Shown here one piece after another: positions 9,361 through 16,324 of a DNA stretch of 35,543 nt. The stretch lies in the NCBI GenBank assembly GCA_016219595.1, contig JACRLY010000081.1, positions 1-35,543 of the forward strand, given 5' to 3'. The notes beneath the pieces are model-generated. The model was not told the origin of the DNA and searched no databases. It worked only from the letters and a program-made list of their open reading frames with translations. Made by a program: the position numbers and the translations under genes. Source of the stretch: Ignavibacteriota bacterium. GTDB taxonomy: Bacteria; Bacteroidota; Ignavibacteria; Kapaibacteriales; UBA2268. Position 1 is the stretch's first letter. Each line of letters begins with the position of its first letter.

Positions 9361-9429
9361 TCATTCAATAAGTCTTTCCAAATCAAAACAAAGTGTAACT
9401 ATTCAATATAAAAACACAGGCAAACAATA

Positions 9430-10362
9430 ATGAAGAATTACATAAATTTGCAGAAAAAGGTTATGATGAAATATGAAATAGATAGTGGAAATCATGGTAT
9501 AGTATTCGAAAATTTGATTGAATACATTAGCCATGAAGCAGTTAAGCAAAAAGAACCGATAAAGCCTGTCTTTAAAACTGATGATTTTTGCTTATACAAT
9601 GAAGATTGCCTTAAGGTCATGGCAAAATTTCCCGATAATTATATTGATATGATATTTGCAGACCCACCTTATATGCTTTCAAACAATGGTTTCACATGTT
9701 ATGCTGGAAGGATGGTATCTGTAAATAAAGGTGACTGGGACAAAAGCAATGGATTTGAAGAAGATTTAAAATTTAATGAAGCATGGATAAGTGAATGTAA
9801 AAGGATATTGAAGCCTGAAGGCTCTATATGGATTAGTGGAACTTATCATTCAATCTATCAATGTGGTTTTTTACTTCAAAAATTGAATTTTCATGTTTTG
9901 AATGATATAACTTGGTACAAGCCCAATGCTGCACCAAATTTGAGCAGGACTGTTTTTGCTGCAAGTCATGAAAATTTGATTTGGGCTCGCAAAGACAAAA
10001 AAGCAAGACATATTTTTAACTATGATTTCATGAAAAATGGTAATTTTAAAGAGGATATTTTTAAAAATGATAATAGACAAATGAGGTCTGTTTGGGCTAT
10101 AAATACACCAAAACCAGATGAGAAGTTTTTTGGTAAACATCCAACTCAAAAACCAGTAGATCTTTTAAAAAGAATTATAATCTCTTCAACAAATGAAAAT
10201 GCAATTATTCTTGATCCATTCAATGGTGGCGGAACTACAGGTATTGCTTCAAAAATCATAGGAAAGAGAAAATATATTGGGATTGAAATCAATAAGGAAT
10301 ATATTGACTTAACTTTAAAACGATATAATCAACTAATTAATCATTCAAAATCATTTTTTTAA
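9430..10362 (+). CDS. Type II DNA adenine-N6 methyltransferase, DpnA-like (beta class)
   Basis: This 310-residue protein has the beta-class order: motif IV DPPY at residues 78-81 first, and the SAM-binding motif FNGGGTTG at about 264-271 near the end. The stretch FADPPYMLSNNGF, then VSVNKGDWDKS, then WISGTYHSIYQCG, and GKHPTQKP match what I recall of M2.DpnII (DpnA) and relatives, which methylate adenine in GATC. About 50 residues precede the catalytic core, longer than in DpnA; a second ATG is at codon 12. The restriction gene follows after 89 bases on the same strand. GATC specificity is inferred. Confidence 0.88.
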   Translation: MKNYINLQKKVMMKYEIDSGNHGIVFENLIEYISHEAVKQKEPIKPVFKTDDFCLYNEDCLKVMAKFPDNYIDMIFADPPYMLSNNGFTCYAGRMVSVNKGDWDKSNGFEEDLKFNEAWISECKRILKPEGSIWISGTYHSIYQCGFLLQKLNFHVLNDITWYKPNAAPNLSRTVFAASHENLIWARKDKKARHIFNYDFMKNGNFKEDIFKNDNRQMRSVWAINTPKPDEKFFGKHPTQKPVDLLKRIIISSTNENAIILDPFNGGGTTGIASKIIGKRKYIGIEINKEYIDLTLKRYNQLINHSKSFF

Positions 10363-10451
10363 AATTATATAATATAAAAATCAAATTGTAACAAAGAAAA
10401 TGTTAATTATAATTTTAATCTAATTAATTAATAAAATATCTTATTTCGAAT

Positions 10452-11060
10452 ATGTTAACAAGAATTATTGCAATAAAAAATCTCGAGAAATATCTTGGAC
10501 AGGATTTAGCAAATCTTGCCGAGACATTTGGTATTACTACTTTTAAAGGAGTAAAACAGAATAAAGGATGGAAGGGACTTACATTAGAGAGACTTGCAGG
10601 ATTAAGGGTTAATAATGAGCAAGCTCCCAATGGTTTAGGTTTTGAGCTAAAATCTGTAGCATTTACAAAAATAAAAGGAGAACTTCAACCCAAGGAAACC
10701 ATGGCAATTACAATGATTAACCCAATTCAAGTAATCAATACTCAATTTTATAAAAGCCATTGCTGGGAAAAACTAAAATCACTTATTTTTTGTGCAGTAT
10801 TATGGAATGGAACTCATAATATCAAATCAGAATTATTGAAAGTAAAATCATTTGACTTTATTGAATCCGATTATTTAATCAAAGAGATTGAAAATGATTA
10901 TGAGTTCATTAGACAGAAATTAATAGATCATGGATTTTCATCTTTAACTGGTAAAGATGGAAAATGGATTCAAGCAAGAACAAAAGGTCCAGGTCACGGA
11001 TCAATTTCAAGAGCATTCTATGCAAGAAAATCCCTTATCAAAGAAATTTTTAAAGATTAA
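10452..11060 (+). CDS. MutH / Sau3AI / MvaI-like type II restriction endonuclease
   Basis: The 202-residue protein shows a MutH-like core: NKGWKG then TLERLAG (Glu46), APNGLGFELKS (Asn60, Glu65, Lys67), PKETMAITMINP, and WIQARTKGPG near residue 172. The last resembles the LQxRxKG segment of MutH and MvaI. In the PD-(D/E)xK site, E65 and K67 are present, but the PD aspartate appears as Asn60 (codon AAT, one base from GAT). MutH and Sau3AI act at GATC, matching the DpnA-like neighbour. Assignment as the cognate nuclease rests on motif and position; activity is uncertain because of Asn60. An alternative is a nicking or dead relative. Confidence 0.75.
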   Translation: MLTRIIAIKNLEKYLGQDLANLAETFGITTFKGVKQNKGWKGLTLERLAGLRVNNEQAPNGLGFELKSVAFTKIKGELQPKETMAITMINPIQVINTQFYKSHCWEKLKSLIFCAVLWNGTHNIKSELLKVKSFDFIESDYLIKEIENDYEFIRQKLIDHGFSSLTGKDGKWIQARTKGPGHGSISRAFYARKSLIKEIFKD

Positions 11061-11219
11061 TTTACATATAAATTTTTCCTAATATTAATCATGTAATAAT
11101 ATTTTTTTAAAACTATATTATAAAAAAAATACAATTTTAAAACCATTTTAAAATTGTTTTCTTGACTTATCATTCCCACAACCTTATCTTTGTCTCACTC
11201 GTTCTTTGACATTCCATGA

Positions 11220-11285
11220 TGAATAGCCACTATCTTTAGATAGTGGAATAGGGTTCACTTGCTCCTTTCGACTTTAGTCACTTAT
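11220..11285 (+). repeat. REP-like hairpin element, partial relative of 19796-19923
   Basis: It starts TGAATAGCC, followed by a perfect hairpin CCACTATCTTTAGATAGTGG. After about 20 bases comes GACTTTAGTCACTT. The same blocks in the same order occur on the minus strand of the 128-bp element at 19796-19923, so this is a one-ended copy of that family. Confidence 0.75.
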
Positions 11286-11375
11286 TGTCATCTTTTGCCA
11301 ACCCCAATAGGACAAAACGTAACAAAATATAACATTTCCCAAAAACTCTGTGAAAATCTGTGCAAAACTCTGCGG

Positions 11376-11449
11376 AACTCTGTGAAACAAATTATCTTGT
11401 CTTCAATTCTGTATTTAAAATTTAAGAATTCAAAAATTTATTGAAAATT
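11376..11449 (+). repeat. 74-bp direct repeat, copy 1
   Basis: The unit runs from AACTCTGTGAAACAAATTAT to TTATTGAAAATT and recurs at 11521-11594 with a two-base insertion and a few changes. It follows a cluster of CTCTGTG / CTCTGCG units (11344-11385). Confidence 0.8.
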
Positions 11450-11520
11450 GAAAAATAAAAACTCTGTCAAAACTGCTCCGGATGCACAAATTTGCACCTT
11501 TTTGGCTTCATATAACCAAA

Positions 11521-11594
11521 AACTCTGTGAAACAAATTATCTTAGTCTTCAATTCTGTATTTAAAATTTAAGAATTAAAAATTTATTGAAAATT
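11521..11594 (+). repeat. 74-bp direct repeat, copy 2
   Basis: Second copy of the 11376-11449 unit, starting AACTCTGTGAAACAAATTAT. The 71 bases between the copies include another ACTCTGTC unit. Confidence 0.8.
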
Positions 11595-11614
11595 TCAATT
11601 ATATACATATCAAC

Positions 11615-11654
11615 AATTCAAAATTTAAAATTCAAAATTCAAAATTCAAAATTT
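11615..11654. repeat. ATTCAAAATT tandem tract
   Basis: Four to five imperfect 10-bp units of ATTCAAAATT / ATTTAAAATT type stand just outside the mraY 3' fragment. They resemble the tracts at 3466-3498 and 5722-5770. Confidence 0.65.
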
Positions 11655-11664
11655 CGGTTTTAAA

Positions 11665-11762
11665 TTACCTCACCTTAAATGTTGTCATCGCTATAATCGC
11701 TAGCATTATAGCCATAATGTAGAATCGGACAACTGTTTTGAATGAGTGTCAGCTTGATTTAT
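11665..11762 (-). pseudogene. Duplicated 3' fragment of mraY
   Basis: Read on the minus strand, this stretch encodes VVRFYIMAIMLAIIAMTTFK then VR and a TAA stop, the same C-terminal residues as the intact mraY at 12457-13587. Over the 22 codons up to the stop, six codons differ and all six changes are synonymous. Upstream the similarity fades (HSFKT against HESKI), and a Trp codon has become TGA, so it cannot be translated as a longer gene. It begins within five bases of the stop codon of the antitoxin gene. With the true mraY it brackets the toxin-antitoxin pair in direct orientation. Confidence 0.9.
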
Positions 11763-11766
11763 AAGT

Positions 11767-12057
11767 TCACTTAATCGCAACTATTAATTCCTTACCTAAT
11801 CCCTGCCTGATAATTTTGTATAATGTTGAGAGTTGTATTTCACTTTTTCCTGATTCAATTCTTGAAATGTAACTTTTTTTTGTGCTTGTCCTCAATGCGA
11901 GTTCCTCTTGTGTGAGATGTGCCTTTGTTCTTGCTTCTTTAAGTAATACACCAAGTCTGAAAGCCATGGATTCAGCATCAAAGCTGTCTCTTTCGGTAGT
12001 TCCTTTTTTGCCGTATTGCTTATCTAAATGTTCTTCGAAAGTTGTTATTTTATTCAT
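11767..12057 (-). CDS. HigA-like XRE-family antitoxin
   Basis: This 96-residue protein has a helix-turn-helix of the XRE type in its C-terminal half: residues about 33-90, with LGVLLKEARTKAHLTQEELA and TSTKKSYISRIESGKSEIQLSTL. Its start overlaps the end of the toxin gene by four bases (ATGA), giving the toxin-first order typical of HigBA modules. It should bind and neutralise the upstream toxin and repress the shared promoter. The 18-bp palindrome at 12411-12428 is the likely site. It ends five bases before the duplicated mraY fragment. Confidence 0.88.
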   Translation of the reverse strand: MNKITTFEEHLDKQYGKKGTTERDSFDAESMAFRLGVLLKEARTKAHLTQEELALRTSTKKSYISRIESGKSEIQLSTLYKIIRQGLGKELIVAIK

Positions 12058-12404
12058 TTTATATTCTCTTTGTCTTTATTATTAAAATATTCGAATTTTA
12101 ATTTTTCACCAATCTCAATTTCTTTTCTGGGTGTTTTTTGGCTTTTCTTCGTAAAACAATTTAATAATACAATTATTTTATCATCATCAAAAAAACATAA
12201 AATTCGGATTTCTTTAATAAATGTCGAAACTCTAACTTCATATAAAGCATCTGAACCTTCTAAATTCTTTAAAAATTTTATGGGAACTCGTTCAACATTT
12301 CGAATCAGGTCAAGAACAAAATCGATTTTCCTTTTAACTTTATCCTCTTGCTGATTATAAAAATCAGAAAAATGATTACCATAAATAATAATTTCTCTAT
12401 TCAT
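12054..12404 (-). CDS. HigB-like (Gp49 / RelE-superfamily) toxin
   Basis: This 116-residue protein resembles the phage-derived Gp49-like HigB family, with GSDALYEVRVSTFIKEIRILCFFDDDKIIVLLNCFTKKSQKTPRKEIE. The RVSxFxKEIRILCFF and hydrophobic NCFTKKSQKTP strands are family landmarks. Members are mRNA interferases that cut on the ribosome. The antitoxin gene follows with an ATGA overlap. The start codon is only three bases downstream of a good -7 box, so the transcript could be nearly leaderless. No inactivating change is visible. The toxin class is likely, but the exact family and activity are inferred. Confidence 0.85.
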   Translation of the reverse strand: MNREIIIYGNHFSDFYNQQEDKVKRKIDFVLDLIRNVERVPIKFLKNLEGSDALYEVRVSTFIKEIRILCFFDDDKIIVLLNCFTKKSQKTPRKEIEIGEKLKFEYFNNKDKENIK

Positions 12405-12406
12405 TA

Positions 12407-12438
12407 CAAAGTTAACTAATTAGTTAACAATATCCAAA
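12407..12438 (-). promoter_or_regulatory. Toxin-antitoxin promoter with palindromic operator
   Basis: On the minus strand, TTTG (12438-12435), 20 bases, then TAACTTTG (12414-12407) fit the Bacteroidota consensus exactly. A perfect 18-bp palindrome, GTTAACTAATTAGTTAAC (12411-12428), fills the spacer and overlaps the -7 box. This is the expected layout for autorepression by the antitoxin, with or without bound toxin. Confidence 0.7.
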
Positions 12439-12456
12439 TTATTTTTTGTCAATTTC

Positions 12457-13587
12457 TCACCTCACCTTAAACGTTGTCATTGCAATTATCGCAAGCATTA
12501 TAGCCATTATGTAGAATCGGACAACTATTTTAGATTCGTGCCATCCCGATTTCTCGAAGTGATGATGCAAAGGTGCAATTTTGAAGAGTCGTCGTGGTTC
12601 TCCGTAACGTTTGCGTGTGTATTTGAAGTAAGTTACCTGGAGAATAACTGAAACTGTTTCAGCAAAGAAAATACCTCCGAGTATCGGAAGTAAAAATTCT
12701 TTCTTTAATAAAACACAAAGACATCCCACAGCACCACCGAGTGCAAGTGAACCGGTGTCGCCCATGAATACCTGTGCAGGATATGCGTTGAACCATAAGA
12801 AACCAAGCGATGCTCCAACGAGTGCTGAACAGAATATTACCAATTCATCTGTTCCTCTCAAATACATTATATTCAGATAATCTGAAAAAACTGCATTTCC
12901 TGTAATATAACTGATTATCCCCAGTGCAAGGATTACAATACCAACTGTCCCCATTGCAAGTCCGTCCAATCCGTCAGTGAGATTGACGGCATTTGATGTT
13001 GCTGTTATAATGAATACAACTACGGGTATATAAAACCATCCGAAATCGAAATTGAAATCCTTAGCAAAAGGTATTGTAGTCAGCGAATTAAATTTGTCAA
13101 AATTCTTTGAAAACAAATCCGGGAAGAAAAAAATTGTGGAACCGACAATCAAACCGATTGTTATCTGACCGATTAATTTATATTTTCCGATTAATCCGTT
13201 TGGTAATTTTTTTATGACTTTAAGATAATCATCAAGGAATCCGACTGCACCAAGCCATGCTGTTGTAATTATAATTAATATTACAAACATATTCATCAAG
13301 TCTGCCCAAAGCAAGGTTGGAAATAATAATGCGAGAAGAACAATCAAACCTCCCATAGTCGGTGTTCCCGCTTTCAACGAGTGGTTTCCGATGTCGGTTA
13401 ATTCGGATTTTGCTTGCTCACCGATTTGTCTTTTCTTTAATGCACGTATTATTTTAGGACCGAATATAAAACTAATTAGCAATGCTGTAATTGCAGCAGC
13501 AGCAGCCCTGAAAGTAATATATTGGAATACGCCGAATCCGGGCGTATGTAGTGTTTGTCTTATCCAGATTGCAAAATAATAAAGCAT
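12457..13587 (-). CDS. mraY: Phospho-N-acetylmuramoyl-pentapeptide transferase
   Basis: This 376-residue integral membrane enzyme makes lipid I by moving phospho-MurNAc-pentapeptide onto undecaprenyl phosphate. Landmarks include GTPTMGG near residue 75, GFLDDYLKV (the catalytic Asp pair), NAVNLTDGLDGLA, FMGDTGSLALGG, and PLHHHFEKSGW. About ten membrane spans are evident. In this strand order it follows murF, but a GxxExxY cassette separates them. No murD follows; a toxin-antitoxin pair and a second mraY 3' end do. The C-terminus is intact and ends TTFKVR. Confidence 0.97.
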   Translation of the reverse strand: MLYYFAIWIRQTLHTPGFGVFQYITFRAAAAAITALLISFIFGPKIIRALKKRQIGEQAKSELTDIGNHSLKAGTPTMGGLIVLLALLFPTLLWADLMNMFVILIIITTAWLGAVGFLDDYLKVIKKLPNGLIGKYKLIGQITIGLIVGSTIFFFPDLFSKNFDKFNSLTTIPFAKDFNFDFGWFYIPVVVFIITATSNAVNLTDGLDGLAMGTVGIVILALGIISYITGNAVFSDYLNIMYLRGTDELVIFCSALVGASLGFLWFNAYPAQVFMGDTGSLALGGAVGCLCVLLKKEFLLPILGGIFFAETVSVILQVTYFKYTRKRYGEPRRLFKIAPLHHHFEKSGWHESKIVVRFYIMAIMLAIIAMTTFKVR

Positions 13588-13618
13588 GTTTCCTCATTAA
13601 CAAATAAATATAACTAAT

Positions 13619-13662
13619 TAACCACAAAGCTCACAAAGTTATAGACACAAAGAACACAAAGT
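13619..13662 (+). repeat. CACAAAG iterons, left end of the GxxExxY cassette
   Basis: Four CACAAAG units start at 13623, 13632, 13646 and 13655 (spacings 9, 14, 9), following TTAAC. The reverse complement of 14157-14199 gives the same order of units, so the two form imperfect inverted repeats of about 40 bp around the GxxExxY gene. Confidence 0.75.
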
Positions 13663-13702
13663 TTGATTTATAATTGTTTAGCACTTTCAATAATTACAAA
13701 AA

Positions 13703-14074
13703 TTAAATGATTACTCTCCTAATCCCATCTTTTAATTTCAATACATTAAAATTGATTAGTAATCCGAGTTTATAATTACCCAATTTTAAGTAAGTCAATA
13801 CCTGTGCCAAATGCAAATCATTTAATGCTTCAACTGATTTTAATTCTAGTACGAGTTTATCTTCAACTAATAAATCAATTCTATAACCGCAATCTAATTT
13901 GACACTATTATATACTAACGGTAATTCTTTTTCTTTTTCGACCTTTAAACCTACTTCTTTTAATTCATAATATAAACATTCCTGATAAGATTTTTCAAGC
14001 AATCCGGGGCCCAAGGTTTTATGTACCTTAATTGCTAATCCTATTACAACATTTGAAAGTTCATTTTCATTCAT
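13703..14074 (-). CDS. GxxExxY protein (PD-(D/E)xK-like fold)
   Basis: This 123-residue protein matches the GxxExxY family. The N-terminal half has GLAIKVHKTLGPGLLEKSYQECL, where the GLLEKSY segment gives the family name. DYRIDLLVEDKLVLELKSVEAL-like residues (here GYRIDLLVED, then LVLELKSVE) form a PD-(D/E)xK-like site. LAQVLTYLKLGNYKLGLLINF closes the fold. The cellular role is unknown; a nuclease or nuclease-derived function is only a fold-based suggestion. It sits alone between murF and mraY, flanked by inverted CACAAAG repeats, so it looks like a small mobile cassette. Confidence 0.9.
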   Translation of the reverse strand: MNENELSNVVIGLAIKVHKTLGPGLLEKSYQECLYYELKEVGLKVEKEKELPLVYNSVKLDCGYRIDLLVEDKLVLELKSVEALNDLHLAQVLTYLKLGNYKLGLLINFNVLKLKDGIRRVII

Positions 14075-14106
14075 TACAACACCAAATAATATCTAATTTT
14101 ACCTCT

Positions 14107-14199
14107 AAGGTCACAAAGAAATTCTCAAAGTTCACAAAGATTTATATTTATATCTTAGTGAACTTTGTGTCTTATTCTTTGTGTTCTTTGTGTTAAAGC
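14107..14199. repeat. CACAAAG/CTTTGTG iterons and hairpin, right end of the GxxExxY cassette
   Basis: CACAAAG-like units at 14112, 14124 and 14133 are followed by inverted CTTTGTG units at 14163, 14177 and 14186. The inner part can fold: CAAAGTTCAC (from 14126) pairs with GTGAACTTTG (to 14168), with AGAT/ATCT inside. The hairpin lies between murF and the GxxExxY gene and may end or reduce transcription from murF toward mraY. Confidence 0.7.
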
Positions 14200-14205
14200 T
14201 TGCTA

Positions 14206-15606
14206 TCATGTACCCAAATTATTCTTCAAATCTTCAATTATCATTTCCATTGTCATTCCTCGTGAACCCTTTACGAGTATCACATCTCCATCTTTAATCC
14301 GATTCTTCAATTCGGAAGATAACTCTTCTTTTGAAGTAAAGTACTCTATATTTTTACTTTTAATTTCATCAAATGCCTTTTTCATTTCAATTCCTGTTAT
14401 CATAATTATATCGGCTGTACTCGCTGCATTGCTTAACAAACTACAATGCTCTTTATATGAGGCATCGCCTAATTCTCTCATATCACCGAGTACAGCAAAC
14501 TTTTTTGCTTTTGTATTAAAATTTCTCAATGTTTGAAGTGCGGCAGCCATCGAATCAGGATTAGCATTGTAACAGTCATTAATAATTTTAATTGGACCGA
14601 AATGCTCCAAATACATCCTGCCATAACCGTGACCCTGGGGCTGATAATAAGTTTCAAGTCCATATTTAATTTCATCATCAGACAATCCGAAAGCTATAGC
14701 AATTGAAGTTGCAGCTATTGCGTTTAATCCTGTTGTAAATCCAATTGTATTAAGCTTTGCAGTAAATTTCCTGTCGGCAAATGAAAAATTTAATATTGGA
14801 TGTAATTCATCATCCAATTCAATTTTTGCTTTTACATCAGATTCTTCGCTTGTACCATAAGTAATTACATTCTCAAAAAGTCTGATATACTTCATTAATC
14901 TATCATCATCGAAATTTATAAATGCTGTTGAATTCCTTTTTGCCAAATATCCAAACAGGGTAGTTTCTTCAAATTCAACTCCATCAAGGTCAATCAATTT
15001 TTCTAAGTGTTCTCTGCCTATATTAGTTAATAATCCGTGGGTAGGTTCCATAATTGATGATAAAATTGAAATTTCTCCTGGTTCGTTAGTACCCATCTCA
15101 AGCAGTGTAACTTCATACCAATTAGTCATCTGCAAGAGCATAAGAGGTACCCCGATTTGATTATTGAAGTTCTCGTGTGTGCTTAATAATCTGAATTTTT
15201 GGGAAAGTAAATGAGCCGCTATATTTTTTGTAGTTGTTTTACCATTTGAACCTCCAATTGCAATCACCGGAATTTTAAAACGCTTCCTGTGATAATTAGC
15301 TAATTTCCCCAGAGTCTCCAATGTGTTTTGAACTACAATAAAACTATTATTACCTTCAATATTTTTCTTATTCCAATCATGGTTGACAATTGCCGCAGAT
15401 GCACCTCTGCCGAAAGCTTCATCTATTCTTGTATGTCCGTCGGAAGATTCACCGGGAAGAGCTATAAATATTTCCCCGGCTTTCAGTGTCCTGGTATCTG
15501 TTGAAATTCCCGAGCAGTTGAAATTATCAGGGAAATTAATAAAAGAATCGCTGCTAAAGAGTGTCAGTAAGTCGGATTTATTAAATCCTGCATTATTTGG
15601 AAGCAT
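14206..15606 (-). CDS. murF: UDP-N-acetylmuramoyl-tripeptide-D-alanyl-D-alanine ligase
   Basis: MurF adds D-Ala-D-Ala to the UDP-MurNAc-tripeptide in the cytoplasm. Landmarks are STDTRTLKAGEIFIALPGE (N-terminal UDP-binding domain), GSNGKTTTKN (ATP loop), LLEMGTNEPGEI, NDCYNANPDSM, and LGDMRELG then KGSRGM near the end. I chose the ATG at 15606 (MLPNNAGF), giving 466 residues. An upstream in-frame ATG at 15681 would add 25 hydrophobic residues not expected in a cytosolic ligase. No murE precedes it; a divergent unknown gene does. This is a remnant of the usual dcw order murF-mraY. Confidence 0.95.
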   Translation of the reverse strand: MLPNNAGFNKSDLLTLFSSDSFINFPDNFNCSGISTDTRTLKAGEIFIALPGESSDGHTRIDEAFGRGASAAIVNHDWNKKNIEGNNSFIVVQNTLETLGKLANYHRKRFKIPVIAIGGSNGKTTTKNIAAHLLSQKFRLLSTHENFNNQIGVPLMLLQMTNWYEVTLLEMGTNEPGEISILSSIMEPTHGLLTNIGREHLEKLIDLDGVEFEETTLFGYLAKRNSTAFINFDDDRLMKYIRLFENVITYGTSEESDVKAKIELDDELHPILNFSFADRKFTAKLNTIGFTTGLNAIAATSIAIAFGLSDDEIKYGLETYYQPQGHGYGRMYLEHFGPIKIINDCYNANPDSMAAALQTLRNFNTKAKKFAVLGDMRELGDASYKEHCSLLSNAASTADIIMITGIEMKKAFDEIKSKNIEYFTSKEELSSELKNRIKDGDVILVKGSRGMTMEMIIEDLKNNLGT

Positions 15607-15714
15607 CTTATTTATTTGATAAGTGAATATTACAACATTCAAAATTATAAATTTTCGGGAGAATAATAAGTCAAAATTCATCTAAAATGTGGAAAAGTTG
15701 TATTATTGATTTTG

Positions 15715-15722
15715 TATTTTTG
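15715..15722 (+). promoter_or_regulatory. Possible -7 box TATTTTTG for the 15752 gene
   Basis: TATTTTTG, identical to the -7 boxes before rplS and the nucleotidyltransferase gene, lies 30 bases before the start of the membrane protein gene. No clear TTTG is found at the expected -33 position, so confidence is limited. Confidence 0.35.
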
Positions 15723-15751
15723 TCCGGGATTAATTAATAAATAGTATTTAA

Positions 15752-16324
15752 ATGCGGCATAAGACTAAAACTTCGAAATTGTTACTTATTTTGATCGCCA
15801 TGGGATTTTTTATCTGGTTTGGAGGGTCAATCATAAGGACTGCTGTCGCATACGACCTTTTTATACCTGCTACCGAGCTTACTCTCAAGAATTATTATTC
15901 GGAAGAATTACGAATTCAGACAGTAAAACTTTTTGCAATTGGTGCTGTCTATACGGATATATCTTATGGAATAGCTTTTATTTCTACTGTTTTGCTGTGC
16001 ATTTATTGGAGAAAAAATATTAAGGAGCGGGGATGGCTATTCATGGCTTTTGTACTTGTCTTTATTTCTGCACCTGTTGAATTGGCTCTGATTTATTTGG
16101 ATATACAACTTAGCCTTGGTTTATATTATGGAAATGAGATAATAAAATTCAGCGACAAAATCATTAATGATTATTTTATGTTCAGATATACAAAAATGGT
16201 GATACCATCAACTATGTCTTTTCTTGCATTTATAAGTGCAATTATTTTTATTATCTGGCGTCCATTGGACAAGCCTGATATTGATAAAGAATTTAATCTC
16301 AGTACTCAGGAGGGGGGAAAATGA
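15752..16324 (+). CDS. Unknown four-helix membrane protein
   Basis: I do not recognise this 190-residue protein. It has four likely membrane spans at about residues 10-30, 60-86, 95-116 and 150-172. A short basic N-terminus (MRHKTKTSK) and a hydrophilic, acidic C-terminal tail flank them. No catalytic motif is visible. The last four bases overlap the start of the next gene (ATGA), so the two are very likely cotranslated. It is transcribed divergently from murF. It could be an envelope protein linked to that neighbourhood, but nothing in the sequence proves it. Confidence 0.75.
   Translation: MRHKTKTSKLLLILIAMGFFIWFGGSIIRTAVAYDLFIPATELTLKNYYSEELRIQTVKLFAIGAVYTDISYGIAFISTVLLCIYWRKNIKERGWLFMAFVLVFISAPVELALIYLDIQLSLGLYYGNEIIKFSDKIINDYFMFRYTKMVIPSTMSFLAFISAIIFIIWRPLDKPDIDKEFNLSTQEGGK

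Larger units (their letters stand above)
11061..11664. other. Repeat-rich non-coding gap in the accessory island
   Basis: No convincing gene lies in these 600 bases. The open frame at 11259-11444 spans repeat units and has no recognisable protein. The gap holds a REP-like palindrome element (11220-11285), CTCTGTG iterons (about 11340-11390), a 74-bp direct repeat (11376-11449 and 11521-11594) and an ATTCAAAATT tract (11615-11654). Everything points to repeated insertion of small elements. Confidence 0.7.

Noticed and set aside
11259-11444. 61-codon frame in the restriction island gap
   Set aside because: It runs across CTCTGTG repeats and the 74-bp duplication, has no ribosome binding site and no protein-like composition.
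11061-12456. A complete integrative element with integrase in the island
   Set aside because: No recombinase, relaxase or transposase frame is found between the mraY copies or in the gap; only repeats and the toxin-antitoxin pair are present.
15607-15681. Upstream ATG of murF adding 25 residues
   Set aside because: The extension is hydrophobic and not expected in a cytosolic ligase; the ATG at 15606 fits the family start better.
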